From Candidatus Omnitrophota bacterium (GTDB lineage: Bacteria; Omnitrophota; Gorgyraeia; Zapsychrales; Fredricksoniimonadaceae): a DNA stretch of 44,222 bases. A program made the translations under genes and the position numbers. The notes below the pieces were generated by a model, which was not told where the DNA came from, ran no database searches, and worked only from the letters and a program-made list of their open reading frames with translations. This document shows positions 8,786 to 17,727 of this stretch, piece by piece (the stretch's first letter is position 1; every line of letters starts with the position of its first letter). The DNA is taken from contig JABDFL010000007.1 in assembly GCA_013286575.1 (NCBI GenBank), forward strand, positions 1-44,222. The letters run 5' to 3'.

Positions 8786-10986
8786 CCCCAGAATTACGTA
8801 AACGTTTTTTTATTATACTCGCCGTTATCGCAGGTTGCTTCGCTTCTCTTATTCCCATCAATAAACGCATCAATCTCGGGCTTGACCTTAAAGGCGGCAT
8901 GCATTTGATCTTAAAGGTCGAGAACGATAATCTTCCCACCGAGCAGGCCAAGGAAGATGCCGTTCTTAAATCCATGGAAGTGTTGCGTAACCGCATTGAC
9001 GGCCTGGGTGTAGGTGAAACCCTGCTTCAGCGCCAGGGCCAGAATGAAATTTTGTTGCAATTGCCCGGTGTCACGGACCGTGATAAGGCCCTTGAAGTGA
9101 TCGGCCGTGTGGCGCGGTTGGAATTTCACCTGGTTGATGCTGATGAAAGCCATTTAAAGGATGCATTGGCAGGGCATGTGCCTGATGGCGAAGAGCTGAT
9201 GGTCATGAAAAGAGAAGACGGCGCACCGATTTTGATTGACAAAGATGTGGCCATGGATGGGGAAGGCATTAAAGACGCGCAGGTGGATTTTAGCAGTACC
9301 GGATTGCAGCCTAAAATCACCATGTCGTTTAATGATAAGGGGACCAAGGAATTCGGTGACCTGACTACCGCACACGTCAATGAGCGTCTTGCCATTGTCC
9401 TGGACAATGAAATCCTCTCCGCCCCAAATATCCGGGAACCTATTTTGACGGGGGATGCGGAAATCACCGGGGATTTTAAAGTTGAAGAAGCTAAACTTTT
9501 GGCTTTGGCCTTGCGCACCGGTGCTTTGCCTGTGCCCATGACTGTTGAAGAAGAGCGTACCATCGGTCCCTTATTAGGGAAGGATTCCATTGAAGCCGGT
9601 ATCAAGGCCACGATTTTAGGCGGGGTTGCCATTGTTTTCTTTATGTGCCTTTATTATTTTGTCGGAGGGTTTATTGCCTCGGCGGCCCTGGCCATCAATT
9701 TACTGATGATCATGGGAAGCATGGGTTTACTTAATATTCTCATGCCTGACTCCCAGGTGACCCTGACCTTGCCGGGTATCGCGGGTATTATTCTGACCCT
9801 GGGCATGGCGGTTGACGCCAACGTCCTTATCAACGAGCGCATCCGGGAAGAAATTGATAATGGCAGGCCGCTGGCTGCCTCCATCAATACCGGTTATGGC
9901 CGCGCCTGGTCAGCGATCCTTGACTCGCACGTCACTTCGCTCATCGCCGCATTTTTTCTTTTTCAATTCGGTTCCGGGCCCATCAAAGGATTTGCCATCA
10001 CCTTATCAACAGGGTTGATCGCCTCTTTGTTTACGTCCATCTATGTCACGCGCACCTGTTTTAACTGGCTGCTCTCGGCGAGGATCATCAAATCATTGCC
10101 GATGATGCATTTGTTCAAAAAGCCGGATTTTAACTTTTTAAACAAGAAATACATCTGTTTTGCCATTTCCGGAAGCATTATTATCGCGGGGGCCGTTGAT
10201 TTTATCCATAAAAAGGACACTGCTTTCGGCATTGATTTTGCCGGGGGCCAGATCCAGGAATTTAAATTCAGCCAACCCATCACTGCGGATGCTTTGCGCG
10301 GCCTTCTAAAGCAAGGAAATGTTGAGAATGCCGTTATCCAAACCTTTCCCAATGCTCCCCAGAATGTCATTATCCGCACCCAGCAAGACACTCATGCCCA
10401 GGTGGTTGCTATTTTTAAAAGCAGGATGCCGGATAATGCCTTCCAGGTTTTACGTATTGAAAAGGTGGGGCCGGTAGTGGGGCAGGCCCTGCGGATAAAA
10501 GCTATTTACGCCATTGTGCTGGCCATGCTGGGGATGCTGGTCTATATCGGTGTGCGTTTCAAGCATTTTTCCTTCGGCGCTGCTGCGGTGGTGGCTATTT
10601 TCCATGATGTGCTGATCACTTTAAGCCTTCTTCTTCTTTTTGGACGCCAGATAGACCTTTTGGTGGTCACGGCCATATTAACGATCACAGGTTATTCCAT
10701 CAATGACGCGATCATTATTTATGACCGCGTGCGTGAAAACGTGCCCAAGATGAAGAATAAATCCCTTCCTGATGTCATCAATGAGAGCATCAACCAAACC
10801 CTGGCCCGTACAGTGCTGACGACCTTTATGACGACATTGTCCGCTTTATCACTGTATTTTGTCGGTGGGGAAGTGCTTAACACCTTTGCCGTGGTTTTGA
10901 TCCGTGGTTTCCTGTTCGGGACATATTCCACGGTCTGGGTCGTGTCTCCGCTGTTTTTGTGGTGGCAGGGCGATAAAAAATGGTAA
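8782..10986 (+). CDS. secDF: Fused protein translocase subunits SecD-SecF
   Basis: Uses the proton gradient to pull proteins out of SecYEG at the periplasmic side. The single 734-residue chain carries both halves. SecD (about residues 1-430) has GLDLKGGMHLIL, the periplasmic P1 domain and LGMAVDANVLINERIREE. SecF (about residues 450-734) has GIDFAGGQIQEF and ITGYSINDAIIIYDRVREN. Twelve membrane segments are expected and the hydrophobic stretches fit. SecDF fusion is known in Bacillus and several other phyla. The mfd ATG starts on the base after its stop. Confidence 0.96.
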   Translation: MTPELRKRFFIILAVIAGCFASLIPINKRINLGLDLKGGMHLILKVENDNLPTEQAKEDAVLKSMEVLRNRIDGLGVGETLLQRQGQNEILLQLPGVTDRDKALEVIGRVARLEFHLVDADESHLKDALAGHVPDGEELMVMKREDGAPILIDKDVAMDGEGIKDAQVDFSSTGLQPKITMSFNDKGTKEFGDLTTAHVNERLAIVLDNEILSAPNIREPILTGDAEITGDFKVEEAKLLALALRTGALPVPMTVEEERTIGPLLGKDSIEAGIKATILGGVAIVFFMCLYYFVGGFIASAALAINLLMIMGSMGLLNILMPDSQVTLTLPGIAGIILTLGMAVDANVLINERIREEIDNGRPLAASINTGYGRAWSAILDSHVTSLIAAFFLFQFGSGPIKGFAITLSTGLIASLFTSIYVTRTCFNWLLSARIIKSLPMMHLFKKPDFNFLNKKYICFAISGSIIIAGAVDFIHKKDTAFGIDFAGGQIQEFKFSQPITADALRGLLKQGNVENAVIQTFPNAPQNVIIRTQQDTHAQVVAIFKSRMPDNAFQVLRIEKVGPVVGQALRIKAIYAIVLAMLGMLVYIGVRFKHFSFGAAAVVAIFHDVLITLSLLLLFGRQIDLLVVTAILTITGYSINDAIIIYDRVRENVPKMKNKSLPDVINESINQTLARTVLTTFMTTLSALSLYFVGGEVLNTFAVVLIRGFLFGTYSTVWVVSPLFLWWQGDKKW

Positions 10987-12894
10987 ATGTTCGAGTCCCT
11001 TGAATTTTTGGTTGGCCAGAAGGTCAACATCGATCAGGTGCTTCAGACTCTCGTCGCCTTTGGGTATACCCGGGCGACGAAAGTCTTTAGGGAGGGTGAG
11101 TTTGCCCTGCGCGGGGGCGTGCTGGACATTTATCCGGCTAATTTTGAGGTCCCCTTGCGTTTGGACCTGGATGATGATACTGTCCTTGCCATCCATGGGT
11201 TTGACCCCATCAGCGCTGAAAATATCGACGAGCACAGCATCGTCCTGGTCCTGCCTTTCAAGACTTCTTCAAAGTCTGTTTTTTCCTCTGATGTCCCTTT
11301 AAATAATTTTGTTGATATTCAACAGGGCGATTATGTCGTGCATAACCATCACGGCATCGGCCGTTTTATCGGTATTAAAGAATTTGATGTCAATACCAGC
11401 AATAAAGAACATCTCATTATTGAATATAAGGATGGGGACAAGCTATTTGTTCCCAAACATGATATCCATCTGGTCCAGAAATATGTTTCATTTACCAAAC
11501 GCCCGGCCCGCCTGCATAAGTTGGGAAGCAAGGAATGGCTGGCTACGCGGCGGGCAGTGGAGAAAAAGCTGAGGCTTTTGGCGGCAGAGCTTTTGCGCAC
11601 GCAGGCCTTAAGGGCCCAGTTGGCCGGCTTCTCTTTTTCCAAAGATAATGAATGGCAAAAAGAATTTGAAAACACCTTTCCTTATAAAGAAACCCCTGAC
11701 CAGGCTAAATCCACCATGGAGACTAAGAGCGACATGGAGTCTGCGAGGCCCATGGACAGGCTTATCTGCGGGGATGTGGGTTATGGTAAAACAGAGGTGG
11801 CCATGCGCGCGGCTTTTAAAGCCGTGATGGACCATAAACAGGTGGCCATCCTGGTCCCCACGACGATTTTGGCGGAACAGCATTATTATAATTTCAGCAA
11901 ACGCCTGGAAGGCTTTCCGGTCAAGGTGGGGATGCTGTCGCGTTTTCGCACCAAGCTTGAACAGAAAATGATCGTCAAGGAAACAAGCGAGGGCAAGGTT
12001 GACATTGTGATCGGCACGCACCGGCTTTTGTCCAAGGACGTTGCTTTTAAGGACTTGGGGCTGGTCATTATCGACGAGGAACAGCGTTTTGGCGTCAAGT
12101 CCAAAGAAAAGCTGAAACATTTCCGTTTATTGGCGGATGTGATGACGCTGACAGCGACACCCATCCCGCGGACCTTGTATATGGCCCTTTCCGGCGCGCG
12201 CGACATGTCGGTGATCTCAACCCCGCCGACCAACCGTTTGGCCGTAAAAACACAAATTATTGGCTATGATGAAGAAATTATCCAGGAAGCCATCAAGCGG
12301 GAACTGGCGCGCCACGGCCAGGTGTTTTTCCTGCATAACCGCGTGGATAATATTGATACCATTGCCAATAACATTAAAAAGCTGGCCCCCCAGGCAAGGG
12401 TGGCGGTGGGGCATGGGCAAATGAGCGGTCGCCTTTTGGAAGAAATTATGTTAAAATTCCTGAAACACGAAATTGATATTCTGGTGTGTACGACGATCAT
12501 TGAATCCGGTATTGATGTGCCCATGGCCAATACGCTGATCGTCAACCGCGCGGATAAATTCGGGCTGGCGGACCTGCACCAATTGCGCGGCCGGGTGGGG
12601 CGCCTGGATATCCAGGCGTACGCGTATTTTATCGTCCAAAAACGTGAGCTCCAGTCTGAAATTAGCCGTCAGCGGCTCCGTGCCCTTGAAAAACACAGTG
12701 ATTTGGGGGCGGGCTTTCATATTGCATTTGAAGATTTACAGATCCGCGGCGCCGGAAACTTGCTGGGCGCCCAGCAGCATGGTTTTATCACGAGCATCGG
12801 TTTTGATCTTTATTGCCGCTTGCTCAAAGAATCTATCGAACATCTAAAAAAAGAGGTGGAAACAAAACATGGACCGCATCCCGCAAAATATTAG
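10987..12894 (+). CDS. mfd: Shortened Mfd-type transcription-repair coupling factor (RNAP-binding plus translocase only)
   Basis: Mfd displaces stalled RNA polymerase by translocating DNA and recruits UvrA. This protein has 635 residues against about 1,100-1,150 in full Mfd. Residues 1-90 resemble a UvrB-like piece (EGEFALRGGVLDIYP). The RNA-polymerase-interacting domain follows directly (NFVDIQQGDYVVHNHHGIG, about residues 107-170). Then comes a full SF2 translocase: GDVGYGKTEVAMRAA Walker A about residue 262, DEEQRFG, TATPIPRTLYMAL, TIIESGIDVPMANT, LHQLRGRVGR. The UvrA-binding D2 and linker are missing, and the chain stops after GFDLYCRLL, before the autoinhibitory C-terminal domain. It starts immediately after the secDF stop and its end overlaps the next gene by 26 bp, so it reads as an intact coupled gene and not as wreckage. 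Confidence 0.85.
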   Translation: MFESLEFLVGQKVNIDQVLQTLVAFGYTRATKVFREGEFALRGGVLDIYPANFEVPLRLDLDDDTVLAIHGFDPISAENIDEHSIVLVLPFKTSSKSVFSSDVPLNNFVDIQQGDYVVHNHHGIGRFIGIKEFDVNTSNKEHLIIEYKDGDKLFVPKHDIHLVQKYVSFTKRPARLHKLGSKEWLATRRAVEKKLRLLAAELLRTQALRAQLAGFSFSKDNEWQKEFENTFPYKETPDQAKSTMETKSDMESARPMDRLICGDVGYGKTEVAMRAAFKAVMDHKQVAILVPTTILAEQHYYNFSKRLEGFPVKVGMLSRFRTKLEQKMIVKETSEGKVDIVIGTHRLLSKDVAFKDLGLVIIDEEQRFGVKSKEKLKHFRLLADVMTLTATPIPRTLYMALSGARDMSVISTPPTNRLAVKTQIIGYDEEIIQEAIKRELARHGQVFFLHNRVDNIDTIANNIKKLAPQARVAVGHGQMSGRLLEEIMLKFLKHEIDILVCTTIIESGIDVPMANTLIVNRADKFGLADLHQLRGRVGRLDIQAYAYFIVQKRELQSEISRQRLRALEKHSDLGAGFHIAFEDLQIRGAGNLLGAQQHGFITSIGFDLYCRLLKESIEHLKKEVETKHGPHPAKY

Positions 12895-13819
12895 CCGTTT
12901 ATTTATTGCATTCTTATTATTGACACCTTTAGCCTATGCCCAGGACGCCGGCCGTACCGACGCCATCATTGCCATCGTCAATGACGATGTCATTACTTTA
13001 AAAGATTTGCGTCAATATATAGCGGGCGTTGCCGGTCAGCTCAAAGTTGAAAATAAATCACCTGAAGAAATCCAGCAGATCATGGCGCAGTATGAACAAA
13101 AAGGTTTGGACAAGCTGATCGAAGATAAATTGATACTGGCCGCGGCCAATGATAAAGGGATAGACGTGCGTGATGATATTGTTGATAAACGGCTGCAGGA
13201 GATCAAGGCGCGTTATCCCAACGAAGATGATTTTCTAAACGCGCTTAACTCCCAGGGGATGACAGTCAGCGACCTGCAGCAGAAATTGACAGACCAGCTG
13301 AAAGTCAAATATGAGGTCGATATGGAAGTGCGGGACAAAGTTTTTGTCAATCCGCAGGACGTTACCGATTATTATAATGCGCATACGGGTGATTTTGGCC
13401 ATAAACCGATGGTGAATTTGCAGTCTATTTTTGTTTCTTATGACAAGTATAGTAAGCAGGAGGCAGAGAGCCGTGCCGCAGAGGCGCGCTCGCGTTTGCT
13501 GGCTGGTGAAGATTTTGACACGGTTTCTAAAAAATATTCAGACAGTTCTTCTGTCGGAGAAGTAGAGCAGGGCCAAATGGTCGATGCCGTGGAACGTGTG
13601 GTTTTTAATTTAAAGCTTGATGAAGTTTCTGACCCGGTTGAAGTTGAAAATGGGATCTATGTTTTTAAAGCCATCGGGATATCCCCGGCTAAACAGCAGA
13701 CCCTGGCTGAGGTCAAAGACCAGATTTACAGTAAATTATTGGACGATGAGTTCCAGGCCAAGTTCAGCGAATGGGTCAAAAAGCTGCGTGATAAGGCGTA
13801 TGTCGAGATCAAACAATAA
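12869..13819 (+). CDS. SurA/PpiC-type periplasmic peptidyl-prolyl isomerase/chaperone
   Basis: Probably a periplasmic chaperone for envelope proteins. The 316-residue protein has a signal peptide (hydrophobic about residues 10-22, cleavage after AYAQ), a SurA N-terminal domain beginning AIIAIVNDDVITLKDLRQY, and one parvulin-like PpiC domain (about residues 180-270; MVNLQSIFVS, AARSRLLAGEDFDTVSKKYSDSS). The usual GGD(L/M)G of active parvulins is replaced by SVGEVEQGQM, so isomerase activity is doubtful. It overlaps mfd by 26 bp and pdxA by 20 bp. The surA-pdxA-rsmA order is the same as in enterobacteria, which supports the SurA assignment. Confidence 0.85.
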   Translation: MDRIPQNISRLFIAFLLLTPLAYAQDAGRTDAIIAIVNDDVITLKDLRQYIAGVAGQLKVENKSPEEIQQIMAQYEQKGLDKLIEDKLILAAANDKGIDVRDDIVDKRLQEIKARYPNEDDFLNALNSQGMTVSDLQQKLTDQLKVKYEVDMEVRDKVFVNPQDVTDYYNAHTGDFGHKPMVNLQSIFVSYDKYSKQEAESRAAEARSRLLAGEDFDTVSKKYSDSSSVGEVEQGQMVDAVERVVFNLKLDEVSDPVEVENGIYVFKAIGISPAKQQTLAEVKDQIYSKLLDDEFQAKFSEWVKKLRDKAYVEIKQ

Positions 13820-14699
13820 AGTCATTGCTATCACTATGGGGGATCCCAAGGGCATAGGCCCGGAAGTGGTCCGCAAAGCCCTTAAAGACCATGTCATTGC
13901 GAGGAGCGAAGCGACGAAGCAATCTTTTATCGTGATCGGAGATAAGAAGAAATTAGGGCGGCTTCCGGCTTCGGTCCAGGTGATGGATGTGCCCTATAAA
14001 TCAGCCGGTGAAGGGGCGCTTAAGTTTTTGGACAAGGCCATTGATTTGATCAAATCAGGTGCCGCAGATGCCCTGGTGACAGCGCCTTTATCTAAAGAAG
14101 CTGTCAGCCGGTATCATAAGGATTTTAAGGGGCATACGGAATATTTGGCCCGGGCTTTTAATGTTAAGAATTTTGACATGATGTTTATTGCGCCTCACAT
14201 GCGCCTGACGATTGTGACCCGTCATGTGCCTTTGAAAGATGTTCCCCGGTTGATTACTCAAAAAACTGTATTCAACTCCATTGCCTTGATGGCAAAGACA
14301 TTAAAAGACAAGTTTAAGATCAAAGACCCTAAAATCGCCGTACTCGGCCTTAACCCTCACGCCGGCGAAGGCGGGCTTTTAGGCCTTGAAGATGTTAAGC
14401 ATATATTGCCGGCTATCAGCAAAGCCCGGGCCCAAGGCATCAATGTCAAAGGCCCGTTGCCGGCAGATACTTTTTTTGCATTTAAATCCCCCTACGACGG
14501 TGTTATCGCTATGTACCACGACCAAGGCTTAACGCCTCTCAAGGGCCTGTATATGAAAGAACTTGTTAATTTCACCGCGGGCCTGCCTTTTGTGCGCACA
14601 TCCCCGGCCCACGGCACAGCCTATGATATAGTCGGAAAAAACAAAGCTGATCCTTCATCCATGCTTGCAGCCATCAAACTTGCTTGCCAATTAGCATGA
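13800..14699 (+). CDS. pdxA: 4-hydroxythreonine-4-phosphate dehydrogenase with repeat-encoded insert
   Basis: NAD-dependent oxidation and decarboxylation of 4-phosphohydroxy-threonine in pyridoxal phosphate synthesis. It has 299 residues (family usually about 330), with VIAITMGDPKGIGPEVV, GHTEYLARAF, LGLNPHAGEGG, GPLPADTFFAF, AMYHDQGLTPLK and TSPAHGTAYDIVG. Residues from about 32 (VIARSEATKQSF) are encoded by a copy of the dispersed palindromic repeat, in frame, in the loop between the first helix and the next strand (IVIGD). The start at 13800 overlaps the upstream gene by 20 bp; an earlier in-frame ATG at 13617 would lie inside that gene and adds nonsense. The stop overlaps rsmA (ATGA). Confidence 0.93.
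   Translation: MSRSNNKVIAITMGDPKGIGPEVVRKALKDHVIARSEATKQSFIVIGDKKKLGRLPASVQVMDVPYKSAGEGALKFLDKAIDLIKSGAADALVTAPLSKEAVSRYHKDFKGHTEYLARAFNVKNFDMMFIAPHMRLTIVTRHVPLKDVPRLITQKTVFNSIALMAKTLKDKFKIKDPKIAVLGLNPHAGEGGLLGLEDVKHILPAISKARAQGINVKGPLPADTFFAFKSPYDGVIAMYHDQGLTPLKGLYMKELVNFTAGLPFVRTSPAHGTAYDIVGKNKADPSSMLAAIKLACQLA
13892..13928 (-). repeat. Dispersed palindromic repeat inside pdxA
   Basis: A 37-bp copy (TGTCATTGCGAGGAG, then CGAAGCAATCTTTT) in the opposite orientation to the intergenic copies at 3913 and 15499. It begins in the pdxA codon after His31, keeps the frame and adds no stop. Rickettsia palindromic elements are the known precedent for in-frame repeats of this kind. Confidence 0.88.
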
Positions 14700-15493
14700 A
14701 ATCAATTCATCGTCCCAAAAAAAATCTTGGACAGAATTTTCTTACTGACGTCCGTATCCAGCAGAAAATAATTCAGGCTTGTGATTTAAAGACTGAAGAT
14801 GTGGTGGTGGAAATAGGCCCGGGGCAGGGGGTTTTAACAAGGCTGATTGCGCCCTTGGTCAAGAAGCTTATCTGTATAGAAACTGATCATGATTTAATCG
14901 GGCCTCTCCGATTGTCATTCCCGGATGCTTCTGCCGGGAATCCGGTGGAAATCGTCCACGCTGATTTTCTTAAATGGGGCATGGGTCATTTACCGCAAGG
15001 GCTCAAGGTCATTGGCAATATCCCTTATTATATTTCCACGCCTATTATCGGGAAAATAATTCAAGATAGAGCTAAAATTTCATCAGCTTTTTTGACCGTG
15101 CAGCTGGAGTTCGGGCAACGCCTGACAGCGAAGCCGGGGGGCAAGGATTACGGCTCTTTAACCTGTTTCGCGCAGTATCATGCGGATATAAAAATGCTTT
15201 TTAAGATCAAGAATACCTGCTTTAAACCTGCGCCAAAGGTTGATTCTTGCTTTATAAGTTTAACGATGAAAGAGAAGCGGGAAGAATCTGCGCTGAATGA
15301 GGAGTTTTTGTTTGAGTTGATCCAAACAGCTTTTCAACAGCGGCGGAAGAATATCATCAACTCCCTTAAAGGCCTGGTTGCCCGTGATACGTTGGAAGGG
15401 GCGCTGGGAAGTTTAGGCATCGACTTTAACGCCCGTGCCGAGAATTTAACTTTGTCAAATTACATCAAGCTTTGCAATAAGATTATGATATAA
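14696..15493 (+). CDS. rsmA: 16S rRNA dimethyladenosine transferase
   Basis: Dimethylates two adjacent adenines in the 3'-terminal hairpin of 16S rRNA using SAM. The 265-residue protein has RPKKNLGQNFLTD at the N-terminus, SAM motif VVEIGPGQGVLTRL, the acidic strand end CIETDHD, the catalytic NIPYYISTPII, and the C-terminal helical domain ending with FQQRRKNIINSLKG. The ATG at 14696 overlaps the pdxA stop; an in-frame ATG at 14684 would add only four residues. Confidence 0.95.
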   Translation: MKSIHRPKKNLGQNFLTDVRIQQKIIQACDLKTEDVVVEIGPGQGVLTRLIAPLVKKLICIETDHDLIGPLRLSFPDASAGNPVEIVHADFLKWGMGHLPQGLKVIGNIPYYISTPIIGKIIQDRAKISSAFLTVQLEFGQRLTAKPGGKDYGSLTCFAQYHADIKMLFKIKNTCFKPAPKVDSCFISLTMKEKREESALNEEFLFELIQTAFQQRRKNIINSLKGLVARDTLEGALGSLGIDFNARAENLTLSNYIKLCNKIMI

Positions 15494-15498
15494 TTTTT

Positions 15499-15538
15499 AA
15501 AAAAGATTGCTTCGTCACTTCGTTCCTCGCAATGACAC
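15499..15538 (+). repeat. Dispersed palindromic repeat, copy between rsmA and ybgC
   Basis: A 40-bp half element (AAAAGATTGCTTCGTC, then TTCCTCGCAATGACAC) that begins 6 bp after the rsmA stop. The ybgC ribosome site AGGAG follows about 8 bp after its end. Confidence 0.85.
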
Positions 15539-15556
15539 TATTTTTAGGAGATCAAA

Positions 15557-15940
15557 TTGGAAAAACGCATTTATTACCACGACACCGACGCAGGCGGCAT
15601 TGTTTATTACGGGCAGTACCTGTGCTACCTCGAAGAGGCGCGTACAGAATTCCTGGAAAAAAGGGGATTGAGTGTCGAACAATTCAGGGACCGCGGTTAT
15701 TTTTATGTGGTGCGCCAGTGCAATGTCAGCTATCGCTCGCCGGCCCGCTACGGCGATACGCTTCTCTGCGATGCTAAATTAAAGAAAATGGGAGCTTCTC
15801 AATTGGTCTTTGACCAGACCGTCCACGATAAAAAAGACGGCCGGTTGATTATTGAAGCTGAAGTTTCCCTTGTTTGTTTAAATAAAGAGTTTAAACCCAC
15901 TGCGGTCCCCGAAGATTTAAGGGAAAAACTGGCTTCCTGA
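15557..15940 (+). CDS. ybgC: YbgC-type acyl-CoA thioesterase
   Basis: A hotdog-fold thioesterase that cleaves acyl-CoA, often associated with the Tol-Pal envelope system. It has 127 residues with the diagnostic start RIYYHDTDAGGIVYYGQYL (the Asp in DTDAGG is catalytic), then YLEEARTEFLEKRGL, and RSPARYGDTL in the third strand. The start codon is TTG, preceded by TTTTAGGAG at 7-nt spacing, a good ribosome site. No tol-pal genes are nearby, so the substrate is unknown. Confidence 0.9.
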   Translation: MEKRIYYHDTDAGGIVYYGQYLCYLEEARTEFLEKRGLSVEQFRDRGYFYVVRQCNVSYRSPARYGDTLLCDAKLKKMGASQLVFDQTVHDKKDGRLIIEAEVSLVCLNKEFKPTAVPEDLREKLAS

Positions 15941-15954
15941 ACTTCAACAAACCC

Positions 15955-15983
15955 TTGTTTTTGCCCTCCTTTGATGTTAGTAT
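15955..15983 (+). promoter_or_regulatory. Candidate promoter for a leaderless gatC transcript
   Basis: TTGTTT at 15955-15960 and TAGTAT at 15978-15983, spaced 17 bp. The -10 ends 7 nt before the gatC ATG at 15991, so transcription would start at or next to the start codon. No Shine-Dalgarno sequence is visible. Confidence 0.4.
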
Positions 15984-15990
15984 TTTGCCT

Positions 15991-16278
15991 ATGCCTATAA
16001 CCAAGGAAGATGTGAAATATATCGCTGCTTTAGCGCGGATTGACGTGCCTGAAGATAAGCTGGAGGGCATGACCAAGAGCCTGGGCGGTATTGTCCAATA
16101 CGTGGAGAAATTGCAGGAGCTCGACGTGGCTGATGTCAAACCCACCAGCCATGCCGTGCCGGTGGGGAATGTGTTGCGCCCGGACATCATTAAACCTTCA
16201 TTAACCAATCAGGAAGCTCTCGCCATTGCTGTTGAGGCAAAAGACGGATGCTTTAAAGTGCCTTTAGTCATCGAATGA
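15991..16278 (+). CDS. gatC: Aspartyl/glutamyl-tRNA amidotransferase subunit C
   Basis: Stabilises the GatA-GatB complex that amidates Glu-tRNA-Gln and/or Asp-tRNA-Asn. It has 95 residues with [43 protein letters not shown] and a C-terminal [14 protein letters not shown] that matches the family's conserved end. I chose 15991 over the in-frame 15955 start because homologues begin here. No ribosome site precedes it and a -10 box ends 7 nt upstream. It overlaps gatA by 4 bp. Confidence 0.93.
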   Translation: MPITKEDVKYIAALARIDVPEDKLEGMTKSLGGIVQYVEKLQELDVADVKPTSHAVPVGNVLRPDIIKPSLTNQEALAIAVEAKDGCFKVPLVIE

Positions 16279-17702
16279 ACCTGCACGCATTGACCGCCCA
16301 CGCTTTATTGGATTTATTCAAGTCCGGCAAAGCTTCTGCCAAAGAAGCTTATGAGGCTGTTGTAGGGCGCATTAAATCCATTGACCCTAAAGTCAAAGCC
16401 TATGTGCATTTGAGCCGGAGCCAGCCGCATTATGCCGGGGAATTTCAAATCCCCATTGCCATCAAAGATAATTTGTGTACCAAGGGCGAAGAAATTACCT
16501 GTGCCTCGCGGATTTTGAAGGGTTTCCGTTCGCCTTATGACGCCGGAGTCATCGAAAGAATTAAGAAAAGCGGCGGGTCTATTTTGGGGATTGTGAACAT
16601 GGATGAATTTGCCTTTGGTTCGTCCTGCGAAACATCCTGCTATGGGCCCACCTTTAATCCGTGGAATTTGCAATGTGTTCCCGGCGGCTCCAGCGGCGGG
16701 TCTGCGGCCTCGGTCGCTGCGGATGAAGCCATGTGGGCCCTGGGTTCAGACACCGGCGGGTCTATCCGCCAGCCTGCGTCTTTTTGCGGTATTGTGGGGC
16801 TAAAGCCCACCTATGGCCGGGTTTCACGATATGGCCTTATTGCTTTTGCTTCAAGCCTTGACCAAATCGGGCCTTTGACCAAGGACGTGCGTGATTGCGC
16901 CTTGCTCATGAATATTATTTCCGGCTATGATGAACGTGATTCTACTTCAGTCAATGAGCCGGTGCCTGATTATACCAGGGCCTTGGTCAATGATGTGCGG
17001 GGCCTTAAAATCGGGATCCCCAAAGAAGCTTTTGTCGAGGGGCTGGATGCGGAAGTCCGCCGGGCAGTTGAAAGCGCGCTTGATCTTTTGAAAAAACAGG
17101 GCGCTGTTATCAAGGAAGTATCTTTGCCGCATACACCTTATGCCGTGGCGACCTATTATATTGTGGCCACGGCTGAAGCCAGCTCTAATTTGGCGCGTTT
17201 CGACGGGGTGCGTTATGGCTTGCGCGTGCAGCCGGGCAAGGTCCGTAAAAATGCCCTGGTGGATATGTACGAGGAAACCCGTTCCAAAGGCTTTGGCGAC
17301 GAGGCCAAGCGCCGTATCATGCTTGGCACATACGCCTTGTCATCGGGTTATTATGATGCCTATTATTTGCGCGGCCAAAAGGTGCGGACCCTGATCAAAA
17401 ATGATCTGGACCAGGTTTTTAAGGATTGCGATGTGATCATGACCCCGACAAGCCCGACAGTGGCTTTTAAAGTAGGGGAGAAGGTGAGCGATCCTTTGAG
17501 CATGTACTTGTCGGATATTTATACGATCCCTGCTAATTTGGCAGGCATTCCGGCGATTTCTGTCCCCTGCGGCTTTTCCAAAAGCGGCCTGCCTATCGGA
17601 TTTCAATTGATGGGCCGTGCTTTTGATGAAGAGATGCTTTTGAGGGTGTCGTACACGTATGAACAAAATACAGAATGGCATTTAAAGAAACCAACAATTT
17701 AA
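16275..17702 (+). CDS. gatA: Aspartyl/glutamyl-tRNA amidotransferase subunit A
   Basis: Glutaminase/amidase subunit that supplies ammonia for tRNA-dependent amidation. The 475-residue amidase-signature protein has its Ser-cisSer-Lys triad at K64 ([11 protein letters not shown]), S139 ([13 protein letters not shown]) and S163 ([16 protein letters not shown]), with the same spacing as in characterised GatA. The [21 protein letters not shown] stretch is typical. It is coupled to gatC by an ATGA overlap, with a 25-bp gap to gatB. Presence of gatCAB implies indirect Gln- or Asn-tRNA formation in this organism. Confidence 0.97.
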   Translation: MNLHALTAHALLDLFKSGKASAKEAYEAVVGRIKSIDPKVKAYVHLSRSQPHYAGEFQIPIAIKDNLCTKGEEITCASRILKGFRSPYDAGVIERIKKSGGSILGIVNMDEFAFGSSCETSCYGPTFNPWNLQCVPGGSSGGSAASVAADEAMWALGSDTGGSIRQPASFCGIVGLKPTYGRVSRYGLIAFASSLDQIGPLTKDVRDCALLMNIISGYDERDSTSVNEPVPDYTRALVNDVRGLKIGIPKEAFVEGLDAEVRRAVESALDLLKKQGAVIKEVSLPHTPYAVATYYIVATAEASSNLARFDGVRYGLRVQPGKVRKNALVDMYEETRSKGFGDEAKRRIMLGTYALSSGYYDAYYLRGQKVRTLIKNDLDQVFKDCDVIMTPTSPTVAFKVGEKVSDPLSMYLSDIYTIPANLAGIPAISVPCGFSKSGLPIGFQLMGRAFDEEMLLRVSYTYEQNTEWHLKKPTI

Positions 17703-17727
17703 GTGTGTATAATGGCACGGAAAAATC

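Noticed and set aside
13617-13799. Upstream in-frame extension of pdxA
   Set aside because: It lies inside the chaperone gene, and PdxA homologues start close to the VIAITMGDP motif.
13892-13928. Assembly error as the source of the pdxA insert
   Set aside because: The frame is preserved, the sequence matches a repeat family seen elsewhere in the window, and motifs on both sides are intact.
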